Source: Rhodoferax sp. (GTDB taxonomy: Bacteria; Pseudomonadota; Gammaproteobacteria; Burkholderiales; Burkholderiaceae_C). From it: 55,848 bases of DNA. Below, one piece after another: positions 1-8,530 of this stretch. The stretch spans positions 1 through 55,848 of the forward strand of contig NZ_JAAFHA010000017.1 in NCBI RefSeq assembly GCF_010365055.1, in the 5' to 3' direction. Every line of letters starts with the position of its first letter. Within the stretch, counting starts at the first letter, position 1. Under the pieces are notes generated by a model, which worked only from the letters and a program-made list of their open reading frames with translations, had not been told where the DNA came from and did not search any database. The position numbers were made by a program, and so were the translations under genes.

Positions 1-75
1 CCGCCGCCGCTGCTACCGCCGCCGCTGCTACCGCCGCCGCTGCTACCGCCGCCGCTGCTACCGCCGCCGCTGCTA
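1..75. repeat. 15-bp tandem repeat, five perfect copies
   Basis: The unit ccgccgccgctgcta is repeated five times without change and then degenerates. It is in frame with the minus-strand secreted protein and encodes Ser-Ser-Gly-Gly-Gly. The array may continue beyond the window edge. Such perfect copies are prone to gain or loss of units by slippage. Confidence 0.9.
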
Positions 76-386
76 CCGCCGCCTCCGCTGTTGCCAGACG
101 CCTTACCCTGCTGGCGATTCTCATAACCAGCACCGTAAGGCATGACAACAGCTGCACCGGTATCCTCCTGGCTGCTTGCGCCGCCGGGCTGAACCGGGCT
201 GGTGACTTGGCCTTCTTTGTCAACAAGCAGTACCGTGGGATCAGCCGCCGGCGCAATGGGTTTGCGCACCGACAGATTCAACGGACGGCTTGACATGGGC
301 TCTGAGTCCCTTGGCAGGGACTGAGCACCAATGCCAGACACAAAGGTCACAAGCAGCAATGAGCAGATGAAAGTGCGGGTGTTCAT
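1..386 (-). CDS. Secreted Gly/Ser-repeat protein, 3' part beyond window
   Basis: The reading frame opens at the ATG complementary to 384-386 and stays open to the window edge, so only the first 128 codons are seen. The N-terminus (MNTRTFICSLLLVTFVSGIG, then AQS) is a typical Sec signal peptide. A low-complexity region of about 75 residues follows, then five perfect SSGGG pentapeptides encoded by the 15-bp tandem repeat at 1-75. I do not recognise the family; the Gly/Ser tract suggests a flexible linker or surface-exposed segment. It is divergent from the response regulator at 544, with about 157 bp between, so both promoters probably share that gap. Signal peptide and repeat are seen directly; function is unknown. 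Confidence 0.6.
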   Translation of the reverse strand, partial: MNTRTFICSLLLVTFVSGIGAQSLPRDSEPMSSRPLNLSVRKPIAPAADPTVLLVDKEGQVTSPVQPGGASSQEDTGAAVVMPYGAGYENRQQGKASGNSGGGGSSGGGSSGGGSSGGGSSGGGSSGG

Positions 387-543
387 GGTGTTTGTTTTCC
401 GGGTAGGTGTATGGTCCAGCGCGCGTGTCGCTGCAGGATGTCAGAAAAGCCTTGTTGTGTCTCTGTTTGTCGCAGCGGGTATCGCCAGGTGTCAGACGCG
501 CTCAAAGCGCCGGGGCGCGGCGTAAACTGCCTCAAAATCTACC

Positions 544-1263
544 ATGAACGCCGTGACCAACCCCCATATTCTTGTTGTCGACGATGATCCGGACCTGCGC
601 GACCTGCTCGCGACTTATCTGGGTGCGAACGGCTTTGTGGTGGCCAGTGCGGGCGACGGCGCGGCCATGTGGGCGGCACTCAACGGGCCAATGCCCGATG
701 CCATCGTGCTCGATTTGATGCTGCCAGGTGAAGACGGCCTGTCGCTGACGCGTGCCCTGAGGGCCAAATCGTCGGTGCCGATTCTGATGCTGTCGGCACG
801 TGGCGAAGAACTTGACCGCGTCATTGGCCTGGAAGTCGGCGCTGACGATTACCTTGCCAAGCCCTTTGGCCCACGTGAACTGCTGGCACGGCTGCGCGCG
901 CTGCTGCGCCGCAGCCATGTGCCAGAGCCCGAGCTGGCCGCAGCGGCAGTGCCGCCCCGTTTTGGCCCCTTTGCGCTCGACACCCTGGGTCACCGGCTGT
1001 TGCGGGGCGGTCAGGAAGTGGCGCTGACCAGTGCCGAATACGAGCTGCTGGCCGCTCTGGTGGCGCACCCGAACCGCGTGCTCTCACGCGACACGCTGGT
1101 GGATATGTTGCGCGGCTACGAGCGCGACCCGTTTGACCGCAGCATCGACAACCGCGTCACCCGGCTGCGGCGCAAGATTGAACCTGAACCCGCTGCGCCC
1201 GTGTTTATTCGCACCGTGCGCGGGGAGGGTTATCTTTTCAATCCCCGGGGTGGACAGCCTTGA
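544..1263 (+). CDS. OmpR-family response regulator
   Basis: A 239-residue DNA-binding response regulator. The receiver domain (about residues 7-122) has the acidic cluster VVDDDPD, phospho-acceptor Asp57 in VLDLMLPGEDG, and the conserved Lys in LAKPF. The C-terminal winged helix (about 145-235) carries LTSAEYELL and the RTVRGEGYLF wing. It is closer to OmpR than to PhoB or KdpE by the PGEDGL and GADDYLAKPFGPREL segments. The stop overlaps the TTG start of the histidine kinase at 1260, so the two are translationally coupled. Target genes are not evident; the divergent secreted protein at 386 is a possible one. Confidence 0.9.
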   Translation: MNAVTNPHILVVDDDPDLRDLLATYLGANGFVVASAGDGAAMWAALNGPMPDAIVLDLMLPGEDGLSLTRALRAKSSVPILMLSARGEELDRVIGLEVGADDYLAKPFGPRELLARLRALLRRSHVPEPELAAAAVPPRFGPFALDTLGHRLLRGGQEVALTSAEYELLAALVAHPNRVLSRDTLVDMLRGYERDPFDRSIDNRVTRLRRKIEPEPAAPVFIRTVRGEGYLFNPRGGQP

Positions 1264-2591
1264 GAGCCCCCCGAAGTCTGGCGCGCCAAAACACGCTGGC
1301 GCTGGCCATCGCTTTTGTGCTGATCGAACTGCTGACCATCACCCTGTTTGCGCTGTGGGTCTTGCTGCCGCTGGCACGGCGTTCCGCGGACGACCTGGCC
1401 GGGCTGATGGTGTTGTCAGCGCAGACCTGGGCCGAATTGCCCCCCCAAACCCGCCCGGCATTTGAAGAAGAGCTGCTCAAAAGCCACGCGCTGGCGCTGC
1501 GTGCAGACCGGCCCGGCATGGGGCATGACGAATGGCTTCCACCGTACTTTTATGTGCTGGAGGACGCTTTGAATCGCCGTACCGGCCTGCAGCAACATCT
1601 GCGCAGCGAGACGCTGGACAGTGGCACCTGGTACTGGGCGAACGTGTCGACCGGCAGTGGCCTGTTGACGGTGGGTTTGTCGGCGACCCGCGTTGACAGT
1701 CAGCCGTTGATGGCTTTCTTTATCGCGCTGCTGGTCGGTTTGATCTTCGCCTTTGGCGTCGCCCTCTGGCTGGCGCGCCGCCTGACCCGGCCGCTGGCGC
1801 AACTGGAAGCCGCCAGCGCGCTGATCGGGCAGGGCGGCAGCCCGACGCTGCTGCCCGAGACCGGACCGCGCGAGATGGCGGCCTTGAGCCGGCGTTTCAA
1901 CGCCATGGCGCAACAGGTGCGAGAGTTGCTTTCAGCCCGCACCACCTTGCTGGCCGGCGTGTCGCACGACCTGCGCACCCCGCTGGCGCGCATGCGCCTC
2001 GCCCTTGAAATGCTCAAAGACAAGCCCGACCCCCAGCTGATCGAGCGCCTGGAGCGCGACATTGAGCAGATGAACCGTTTGATTGGCAATGTGCTGGACC
2101 TGGCGCGTGGGCTGGCGCATGAGCAACCGGTGCGCACCGCACTGGCAGACTTTCTGCATCAGATCGCATCGGACTTTTCAACGCCAGCCAGCCCGGTCAC
2201 GGTGAGCTGCCCGCCGTGCCCGTGGGACATCGCCCCCACCGCCTTGCAGCGCGCCATCGGCAACCTGCTGCAAAACGCCCAGCGCTATGCACCGGGCTCG
2301 CCGGTGGAACTGGTGGCCGTGCTGGCGGGGCAACAATGCCGCATCGGTGTGCTGGACCGTGGCCCGGGCATTGCGCCGGATCAGCTGGCAGCGGTGTTTG
2401 AGCCCTTTCACCGGCTGGATGCCTCACGCAGCCCGGCCACGGGCGGATCAGGATTGGGGCTGACGATTGTCAAAGAACTGGCCCGCGCCAACGGCTGGCA
2501 AGTGACACTGGAAGCCCGCCCCGGTGGCGGCTTGCAGGCGTGGATTGAGCTGTCAAACGCAGCCGCGAAAAATTTACTATTAAAAATGTAG
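1260..2591 (+). CDS. EnvZ-type sensor histidine kinase
   Basis: A 443-residue inner-membrane kinase, partner of the regulator just upstream. It begins with TTG overlapping that gene's stop. Order: TM1 (about 13-37), periplasmic sensor (about 38-150), TM2 (about 151-172), HAMP, HisKA with phospho-acceptor His236 in GVSHDLRTPLARMRL (very EnvZ-like), then the ATPase domain with N-box Asn335/Asn339, G1 motif DRGPG (366-370) and G2 motif GGSGLGLTIV. The last codons, Leu-Leu-Lys-Met-stop, lie inside a dispersed repeat element (2576-2641), so the repeat supplies the stop codon. Signal sensed is unknown. Confidence 0.9.
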   Translation: MRAPRSLARQNTLALAIAFVLIELLTITLFALWVLLPLARRSADDLAGLMVLSAQTWAELPPQTRPAFEEELLKSHALALRADRPGMGHDEWLPPYFYVLEDALNRRTGLQQHLRSETLDSGTWYWANVSTGSGLLTVGLSATRVDSQPLMAFFIALLVGLIFAFGVALWLARRLTRPLAQLEAASALIGQGGSPTLLPETGPREMAALSRRFNAMAQQVRELLSARTTLLAGVSHDLRTPLARMRLALEMLKDKPDPQLIERLERDIEQMNRLIGNVLDLARGLAHEQPVRTALADFLHQIASDFSTPASPVTVSCPPCPWDIAPTALQRAIGNLLQNAQRYAPGSPVELVAVLAGQQCRIGVLDRGPGIAPDQLAAVFEPFHRLDASRSPATGGSGLGLTIVKELARANGWQVTLEARPGGGLQAWIELSNAAAKNLLLKM

Positions 2592-2641
2592 CTACTTACG
2601 CATATAGAATAAGGGCTAGAGCTCGATTTCTTATAAATTTT
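2576..2641 (+). repeat. Dispersed intergenic repeat, copy A
   Basis: Contains TAGCTAC at 2589-2595, then 16 variable bases, then AGGGCTAG at 2612-2619, and a tail TTTCTTATAAATTT. The same core with the same 16-base spacer occurs at 15534, 24117 (reverse), 34367 and 49723 (reverse). This copy starts inside the 3' end of the histidine kinase gene and its TAG is that gene's stop. Confidence 0.8.
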
Positions 2642-2658
2642 ATGGAACAGACGCTGCC

Positions 2659-3720
2659 ATGACCTTCCCCTCGGCCCTTGAAAACCTGAACGTGCTGTCG
2701 CAGCAGCCCTTGTTATCGCCCAGCGCCTTGCACGACGCCGTGCCCGCCACGGCGCGTGCCAGCCAGACCGTGAGTACGGCGCGCACCACCGTGGCCAACA
2801 TCCTGCAGGGGCAGGACAAACGTCTGCTGGTGGTGGTGGGGCCGTGCTCGATTCACGACATCAAGGCCGCCAAAGACTACGCGCAGCGTCTCAAAGCGCT
2901 GGCCGATGAATTGACGGACCAGTTGTTCATCGTGATGCGGGTCTACTTTGAAAAACCCCGCACCACGGTCGGCTGGAAGGGCCTGATCAACGACCCACAC
3001 ATGGACGACTCGTTTGACATTGAAGCGGGGCTGCGCGTCGGGCGCCAGCTGCTGGTGGACCTGAACGACATGGGCCTGCCCTGCGGCACCGAAGCGCTGG
3101 ACCCGATCACGCCGCAGTACCTGGGCGACCTGATCGCCTGGAGCGCCATTGGCGCGCGCACCACCGAAAGCCAGACGCACCGCGAGCTGGCCAGCGGCTT
3201 GTCGAGCCCGGTCGGCTTCAAGAACGGCACCGACGGCAATCTGGAGGTGGCCCTGAACGGCATGCTGTCGGCAGCGCAGCCGCACGCGTTCCTGGGCATC
3301 AACGGCGAGGGGCAAGTGGCCTTGACGCAAACGCGCGGCAACGCCTTTGGCCACTTGATCCTGCGCGGTGGCGCCGTGCCCAACTACGACTCGGTGGCGG
3401 TAGCGCAAGCTGAAAGCGCGCTGCAGGCGGCCCACCTGCCGGTCAACATCGTGATCGATTGCAGCCACGCCAACTCGCGCAAAAACCATGCGCTGCAGAC
3501 GCTGGTGCTCAAAGACGTGGTGCACCAGATTGCCGATGGCAACCAGTCGATCAAGGGCGTGATGCTGGAATCCAACCTGTTCGAGGGCAACCAGAAGCTC
3601 GGCAAACCGCAAGAGTTGCGCTACGGCGTCTCCATCACCGATGCCTGCCTGGGCTGGGACAGCACCGCCGCCAGCCTGCGCGAAGCCGCAGCCCGCCTGC
3701 GCACCATGGCGCCGCGCTGA
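2659..3720 (+). CDS. aroG: 3-deoxy-7-phosphoheptulonate (DAHP) synthase, class I
   Basis: Catalyses the first step of the shikimate pathway, condensing phosphoenolpyruvate with erythrose 4-phosphate in the cytoplasm. At 353 residues it has the normal length of the AroF/G/H family. Diagnostic stretches are LLVVVGPCSIHDIKAAKDYA, EKPRTTVGWKGLINDPHMDD, GARTTESQTHRELASGLSSP, VGFKNGTDG, DCSHANSRKNH and the C-terminal SITDACLGWD. Start is ATG 2659, just downstream of repeat copy A. It stands alone, with no other aro genes in the window. Which aromatic amino acid inhibits it cannot be told from sequence by eye, so the symbol follows the family. Confidence 0.93.
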   Translation: MTFPSALENLNVLSQQPLLSPSALHDAVPATARASQTVSTARTTVANILQGQDKRLLVVVGPCSIHDIKAAKDYAQRLKALADELTDQLFIVMRVYFEKPRTTVGWKGLINDPHMDDSFDIEAGLRVGRQLLVDLNDMGLPCGTEALDPITPQYLGDLIAWSAIGARTTESQTHRELASGLSSPVGFKNGTDGNLEVALNGMLSAAQPHAFLGINGEGQVALTQTRGNAFGHLILRGGAVPNYDSVAVAQAESALQAAHLPVNIVIDCSHANSRKNHALQTLVLKDVVHQIADGNQSIKGVMLESNLFEGNQKLGKPQELRYGVSITDACLGWDSTAASLREAAARLRTMAPR

Positions 3721-3761
3721 CGGCCGGCGCAGACTACCGTGCAACGCGCTGCCGTGCACCC

Positions 3762-5147
3762 ATGAAGGAAAAGAACGCCCTCGCGCGACCCGACCAGGGC
3801 CTGCAACGACCCGGCTTCAGTTCCGGTTTCGGCGTGCTGGCCGCCACGCTGGGCTCAGCGGTCGGTTTGGGCAATATCTGGAAATTCCCGTATCTGACCG
3901 GTGCCAATGGCGGTGCGGGCTTTTTGCTGGTGTATTTGCTGGCGACCTTGCTGGTGGGTCTGCCGGTGATGATGGCCGAGATTTCGCTCGGACGTGAGGC
4001 CAAGGCCAATCCCATTTCTGCGCTGCAAGCGTTGGCGCCCAAGGGCCAACCCTGGTGGCTGGTCGCCATGGCCGGCATGCTGGCTGCTTTCTTGATCCTG
4101 TCGTTCTATTCTGAAGTCGTCGCCTGGGTCTTTGCCTACGTGGTCAAGGCGCTGCGCGGCTCCATCCTCAGCAGCGATCCACAGGTGACCGAGGCCGCTT
4201 TTGGCGCGCTGATCAGCGACCCCCTGCAGTCGCTGCTCTGGCAGTGGGCGGTGCTGGTTTTTATCGGCGGCATCCTGCTGATGGGGGTGACCAAGGGCAT
4301 TGAGGCGCTGACCAAAAAATTGATGCCGCTGTTGTTCCTGCTGCTGTTGCTGCTGTGCGCGGTCAGCCTGTCGCTCGACAAGGCGGCCGAAGGACTGGCG
4401 TTCCTGTTTCAGCCCGACTTCAGCAAAATTACTGCGTCGGTGGTGCTGACGGCCATGGGACTGGCTTTTTTCAAGCTGTCGATCGGCATGGGCACCATGA
4501 TGACCTATGGCAGCTATTTTCGGGACGACCAGAACATCCCGCTCACCACCTTGCGCGTCATGAGTGCCGATCTGTGTGTCTCGATGTTGGCTGGGATTGC
4601 CATCTTCCCGGCGGTCTTTACGTTCGGCTTTGCGCCAGCCGCCGGCCCGGCGCTGGTGTTCATCACCATTCCGGCCGTTTTTTCCCAGATGCCCATGGGG
4701 CAATGGCTGATGGTCGCCTTTTTTGTGCTGGCAGCCGTTGCCGCCACCGGGGCCATGCTGTCCCTGATGGAAGTGCCGGTGGTCATTTTGCACGAGCGTT
4801 TTGGCCTGTCGCGCCCCAAGGCGACCCTGCTGACGCTGTCACTGCTGCTGGTCTTGGGTGCCAGTTGCGCGCTGAGCAACAGCGCGCTGGCTGACTTCAA
4901 GCTGTTCGGGCTGACCATGTTCGACTTGTTCGATTTCGTGTCGTCCAACATCATTCTGCCGGCCGGGGGCATCTTTATCGCCCTGTTTGTCGGCTGGGTC
5001 TGGGGTGCGGGCAAGTTCCGGGGGGCGCTCACCAACCACGGCCAACTGGCCAATGAAAAACTGGCGAACGCGGTGTTTTTTCTGTTGCGCTATGTCTCTC
5101 CGTTGCTGATCCTGATCGTGATGCTTAAGGGCTTGAATCTCTTTTAA
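3762..5147 (+). CDS. Na+-dependent transporter of the NSS/SLC6 family
   Basis: A 461-residue inner-membrane symporter of the LeuT/MhsT class. The start is ATG 3762; the frame is open far upstream but the earlier part overlaps aroG and has no family similarity. TM1 shows the hallmark unwound Na+/substrate site in GSAVGLGNIWKFPY, followed by LTGANGGAGFLLVYLL. About 11-12 hydrophobic segments follow, including the TM6 region around SIGMGTMMTYGSYF. It lies 41 bp after aroG on the same strand and may be co-transcribed. Bacterial members carry amino acids, often aromatic ones; substrate specificity here is inference. Confidence 0.88.
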   Translation: MKEKNALARPDQGLQRPGFSSGFGVLAATLGSAVGLGNIWKFPYLTGANGGAGFLLVYLLATLLVGLPVMMAEISLGREAKANPISALQALAPKGQPWWLVAMAGMLAAFLILSFYSEVVAWVFAYVVKALRGSILSSDPQVTEAAFGALISDPLQSLLWQWAVLVFIGGILLMGVTKGIEALTKKLMPLLFLLLLLLCAVSLSLDKAAEGLAFLFQPDFSKITASVVLTAMGLAFFKLSIGMGTMMTYGSYFRDDQNIPLTTLRVMSADLCVSMLAGIAIFPAVFTFGFAPAAGPALVFITIPAVFSQMPMGQWLMVAFFVLAAVAATGAMLSLMEVPVVILHERFGLSRPKATLLTLSLLLVLGASCALSNSALADFKLFGLTMFDLFDFVSSNIILPAGGIFIALFVGWVWGAGKFRGALTNHGQLANEKLANAVFFLLRYVSPLLILIVMLKGLNLF

Positions 5148-5196
5148 GGCGCTTCATGTCGCCTGGAAGAAATCCGAGCACCCTGGCAGCAGGCCA

Positions 5197-6750
5197 TCAG
5201 ATCGACAGTGAAACGCTTTTCTCGTAGGAATGGATGTCGGGGGTGACCTGCTCGGGCAACATGGAGCCGGTGTCACGGTAGCGGGAATGCCACGACAGCG
5301 CTTCCTCCAATATATGCGGCGTGTGGCCGCCCCGCTGTTTCGCGCGGGCCACGTAGGCCTGCAGCATTTGCCGGTAAGGTTGCGCCACGCAGTGGTCAAT
5401 GATGACTTCGGCACGCTCGCGCGGTGCCAGACCGCGCAAATCAGCCAGACCGACTTCGGTCACGATGATGTCCACGTCGTGTTCGGTGTGGTCCACGTGC
5501 GACACCATCGGCACGATGCTCGATATCTTGCCGCCCTTGGCGATCGACTTGGTCGCAAACACCGACAGGTAGGCGTTGCGCGCAAAGTCGCCCGAGCCGC
5601 CAATGCCGTTCATCATGTGCGTGCCCAGCACGTGGGTGGAGTTGACGTTGCCATAGATGTCGGCTTCCAGCGCGGTGTTGATCGCGATCAGCCCCAGGCG
5701 CCGGATGATTTCGGGGTGGTTGCTGACTTCTTGCGGACGCAGCACCAGCCGGTCCTTGTATTTGCCGATGTCGTTGAACACCTGCCGGCTTTTTTCCGCC
5801 GACAAGGTGATCGAGGAGCCGGACGCAAAGTCGAGCTTGCCGGCGTCGAACAGGTCAAAGGTGGAGTCCTGCAGTACCTCGGAGTACATCGTCAGGCGCT
5901 TGAACGGGCTGTCGATAAAGCCCGCCATGACCGCGTTGGCGATGGTGCCGATGCCGGCCTGCATCGGCAGCAAGCTCTCGCTCAAACGGCCCTGGGCCAC
6001 TTCTTCCTTGAAAAAATTCACGAGATGCGCTGCGATGGCCGCCGTCTCAGTGTCGGGCGGCAGGATGGTGGAGGAACTGTCGAGCTTTTCCGTGAAGACG
6101 ATGGCGACGATCTTTTCGGGTGGAATCTCGATCGCAGTGGTGCCGATGCGGTCATACGGCGTCATCAAAGGCATCGGTTCGCGGCGCGGGCGGTGCTTGG
6201 GGATGAAAATGTCGTGCAAGCCTTCGAGTTCCAGCGACTGGGTGAGGTTGATTTCGACGATCACCTTGTCCGCCAGAATGGCAAAACTGGCGCTGTTGCC
6301 GACCGACGTGGTCGGGATGATGGCGCCGCTCTCGGTGATGGCGATAGCCTCGATGATGGCGACATCGATCGGGGCGATCTGCCGCGTGCGCAGCAGCTCG
6401 ACCGTCTCCGACAGGTGCTGATCGACATACATCACCTCACCCCGATTGATGGCCGCGCGCAGCACCGGATCGGCCTGGAACGGAATACGCCGCGCCAGCA
6501 CGCCCGCTTCGGTCAGTGTCTTGTCGACATCACTGCCCAGCGAGGCGCCGGTCATCAGCGTGATCTTCAACTTTTCATAGCGCGCCCGTTCCGCCAGTGC
6601 CAGCGGCACGACCTTGGCGTCGCCCGCGCGGGTGAAGCCGCTCATGCCCACCGTCATCCCGTCCTGGATCCATTCGGCCGCCTTGGCGGCGCTGGTCACG
6701 CGCTCTTTCAAAAATGGCAGGCGGATGCGGCTGTCAATATTGTTGTGCAT
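5197..6750 (-). CDS. Acetyl-CoA hydrolase/CoA-transferase family protein
   Basis: A 517-residue cytoplasmic class I CoA-transferase of the AarC/Ach1 type, which moves CoA between succinyl-CoA or another acyl-CoA and acetate. The chosen start (ATG complementary to 6748-6750) has a good Shine-Dalgarno AGAGGAAC upstream; the frame extends further but without family similarity. Visible motifs are the N-terminal GMTVGMSGFTRAGDAK, AGIGTIANAVMAGF (265-278), the probable catalytic Glu291 in MYSEVLQDS, and the Gly-rich HMMNGIGGSGDFARNAY. It is divergent from the MarR-type regulator at 7094. Physiological acyl donor is not determined by sequence. Confidence 0.88.
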   Translation of the reverse strand: MHNNIDSRIRLPFLKERVTSAAKAAEWIQDGMTVGMSGFTRAGDAKVVPLALAERARYEKLKITLMTGASLGSDVDKTLTEAGVLARRIPFQADPVLRAAINRGEVMYVDQHLSETVELLRTRQIAPIDVAIIEAIAITESGAIIPTTSVGNSASFAILADKVIVEINLTQSLELEGLHDIFIPKHRPRREPMPLMTPYDRIGTTAIEIPPEKIVAIVFTEKLDSSSTILPPDTETAAIAAHLVNFFKEEVAQGRLSESLLPMQAGIGTIANAVMAGFIDSPFKRLTMYSEVLQDSTFDLFDAGKLDFASGSSITLSAEKSRQVFNDIGKYKDRLVLRPQEVSNHPEIIRRLGLIAINTALEADIYGNVNSTHVLGTHMMNGIGGSGDFARNAYLSVFATKSIAKGGKISSIVPMVSHVDHTEHDVDIIVTEVGLADLRGLAPRERAEVIIDHCVAQPYRQMLQAYVARAKQRGGHTPHILEEALSWHSRYRDTGSMLPEQVTPDIHSYEKSVSLSI

Positions 6751-7093
6751 TTCTTTGTTCCTCTTTAGTTGGTGTTTTTGCCATCCGGTCAGGCAAGCGT
6801 GGATCAGCGCCAGCGGCGCGGGGACCGGCGCATCGCCCAGCGATTCGCGCAAGTGGATTCAATAGGTCGATCAATCACTATCAGAGGCCGCTCATGGGCG
6901 TGGGGGTCGGCCACAATGGCCAGCACTTTGTTCACACGCGACCACCGCAGCATCCGCGGCAGGACTGTCTTGCGTGCGCAAGGGCAATGCCTGACCATCG
7001 AGGCCGCGCGCCGCATTCGGATCCAATGATTAAAATGGCTCACTAACATGTTAGTAGTTTAATCACTAATATATTAGTAAGTAAAGAGACGTC
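6751..7093. other. Divergent intergenic region with palindromes
   Basis: A 343-bp gap between the CoA-transferase and the MarR-family gene. The CoA-transferase Shine-Dalgarno is at its left end. Bases 6770-7020 are ordinary GC-rich sequence in which I see no convincing gene. The last 60 bases are sharply AT-rich and hold the two palindromes listed separately, with TAAAAT at 7031-7036 as a possible -10 element. Confidence 0.6.
7042..7078. promoter_or_regulatory. Twin palindromic operator, likely MarR/HpaR binding sites
   Basis: Two perfect 14-bp palindromes, ACTAACATGTTAGT (7042-7055) and ACTAATATATTAGT (7065-7078), differ only in the central four bases and are 23 bp apart centre to centre. 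They end 15 bp before the start codon of the MarR-family gene. MarR dimers bind such inverted repeats, so auto-repression is the natural inference; control of the divergent CoA-transferase is possible but its start is about 290 bp away. Confidence 0.75.
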
Positions 7094-7600
7094 ATGGAGT
7101 CCCGTTTGAAGCCCCGAATTGCTTATCGCAACCTGCCCCAGCGCTTTCTCAAAGCGCGGGAGTGCCTGATGGCTCACTTCCGGCCGATCCTGAATCACTA
7201 TGGCCTCACCGATCAGCAGTGGCGAATCCTGCGCTTGCTGGATGAGCACGATCTGCTTGAACCGCGTGAAATCTGCAGTTTGTGCCAGATTCACAGCGCC
7301 AGCATGGCGGGCGTATTGGCGCGCATGGAGGCGCTGGCGCTGATTCAACGCAGCCGGGTGGCCGGCGATCAGCGGCGGGTTGTGGTTCGTTTGGCGCCGA
7401 AGGGGGATCAGCTGGTGCGCGAAATGGCGCCGTTGATCGATTTGCAGTACCAACTGATTGGCGACGCTATCGGGGTGGAAATTTTTGACGATCTGTTTCA
7501 TTCACTGGAGGCGTTCATCGGCGCTGGGCACGAATCGGTTGGGCATATTGAACTGCCGTCAACGATGCCCGCCGCAAAAGACACCGTGGCTTCTCGTTAA
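7094..7600 (+). CDS. hpaR: MarR-family regulator, HpaR-like
   Basis: A 168-residue winged-helix repressor. The N-terminal half (LPQRFLKARECLMAHFRPIL, then NHYGLTDQQWRILRLL) matches HpaR, the regulator of homoprotocatechuate degradation, and the wing region GDQRRVVVRLAPKGDQLV is typical of MarR proteins. Two perfect palindromes lie directly upstream, arguing for self-regulation. No homoprotocatechuate operon is adjacent; the nearest genes are an amino acid ABC importer downstream and a CoA-transferase upstream, while hpaI is 17 kb away. The ligand may therefore differ from that of enteric HpaR. The C-terminal 25 residues look non-conserved. Confidence 0.8.
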   Translation: MESRLKPRIAYRNLPQRFLKARECLMAHFRPILNHYGLTDQQWRILRLLDEHDLLEPREICSLCQIHSASMAGVLARMEALALIQRSRVAGDQRRVVVRLAPKGDQLVREMAPLIDLQYQLIGDAIGVEIFDDLFHSLEAFIGAGHESVGHIELPSTMPAAKDTVASR

Positions 7601-7697
7601 AATTACGTCTTGCACAAGGGATGAGATGGGCCGCTACCGGGGCCCGTTGCCTGCGGCACCCTGCCGATCGATAACTGTTTCACAACTGGGAAAAGAA

Positions 7698-8492
7698 ATG
7701 AAAAAACGCGTTTTGTGTTTGATGGCTGGCCTGCTGGCCGCGATGGTGTTGACGGGCTGCGGCAAGAAGGAAGAGCCTGTGGCCGTGGCTCCGGCGCCTG
7801 CCCAAGCGATTGTCATTGGCCTGGATGACAATTTCCCGCCGATGGGTTTTCGTGATGACAAGAATGAGCTGGTCGGCTTTGACATCGACCTGGCCAAAGA
7901 GGCTGGCAAGCGCCTCGGTGCGACGGTGAGCTTCAAGCCCATCGACTGGAACGCCAAGGAAGCTGAACTCAATGGCAATCGCATCGATGTGCTGTGGAAC
8001 GGCCTGACGATCACCGAAGAGCGCAAGGCCAGGATCCTGTTCACCAAGCCCTACCTTGAAAACCGCCAGATCATCGTGGTGACCGAGAAGTCGCCGATCA
8101 CGACCAAGGCGCAACTGAGCGGTGCGGTGGTGGGCGTGCAGGATGGCAGCAGCGCGGTTGATGCCATTCAAAAGGACGAAGCTACCGCCAAGTCGATCAA
8201 GGAACTCAAGAAGTTCGGCGACAACGTCACGGCGCTGATGGACCTCTCGGCTGGACGTCTGGACGCATTGGTGGTGGACGAAATCGTTGGCCGCTATTAC
8301 ACCGGCAAGAAGCCGGGCGAGTACCGTGTGCTGGAGGAAAATTTCGGCACCGAAGACTACGGCGTTGGCACACGCAAGAGCGACACCGAACTGTTGTCCA
8401 AGTTGGACAAGGCACTGGACGACATGAAGGCCGATGGCACCGCCGCCAAAATTTCGACCCAGTGGTTCGGCAAGGACATCGTCAAAAAATAA
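7698..8492 (+). CDS. Amino acid ABC transporter substrate-binding lipoprotein
   Basis: A 264-residue periplasmic binding protein. The start ATG 7698 follows GGGAAAAGAA. The N-terminus MKKRVLCLMAGLLAAMVLTG is followed by Cys21 in a lipobox (LTGC), so it is probably lipid-anchored. The mature part is a family 3 solute-binding fold: GLDDNFPPMGFRDDKNELVG, FDIDLAKEAGKRLG, and the second-lobe motif VGVQDGSSAVDAI. Family 3 proteins bind polar or charged amino acids. It is followed by its permease and ATPase, separated from the permease by a terminator-like hairpin at 8531-8573. Confidence 0.9.
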   Translation: MKKRVLCLMAGLLAAMVLTGCGKKEEPVAVAPAPAQAIVIGLDDNFPPMGFRDDKNELVGFDIDLAKEAGKRLGATVSFKPIDWNAKEAELNGNRIDVLWNGLTITEERKARILFTKPYLENRQIIVVTEKSPITTKAQLSGAVVGVQDGSSAVDAIQKDEATAKSIKELKKFGDNVTALMDLSAGRLDALVVDEIVGRYYTGKKPGEYRVLEENFGTEDYGVGTRKSDTELLSKLDKALDDMKADGTAAKISTQWFGKDIVKK

Positions 8493-8530
8493 GCAACTCA
8501 AGCTCCGGGACTGACATCGGTCATCCAGCC

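Noticed and set aside
5230..6768. Long open frame of 512 codons opposite the CoA-transferase, and similar long frames opposite glgP, lplT, aroG and mgtA
   Set aside because: High-GC coding sequence leaves long stop-free frames on the other strand. These products are rich in His, Arg and Gln without recognisable domains, and the true genes in the same place have clear family motifs.
6804..7049. Short minus-strand frame of 81 codons in the gap before the MarR gene
   Set aside because: No ribosome binding site, no recognisable protein features, and it runs through the palindromic operator region.
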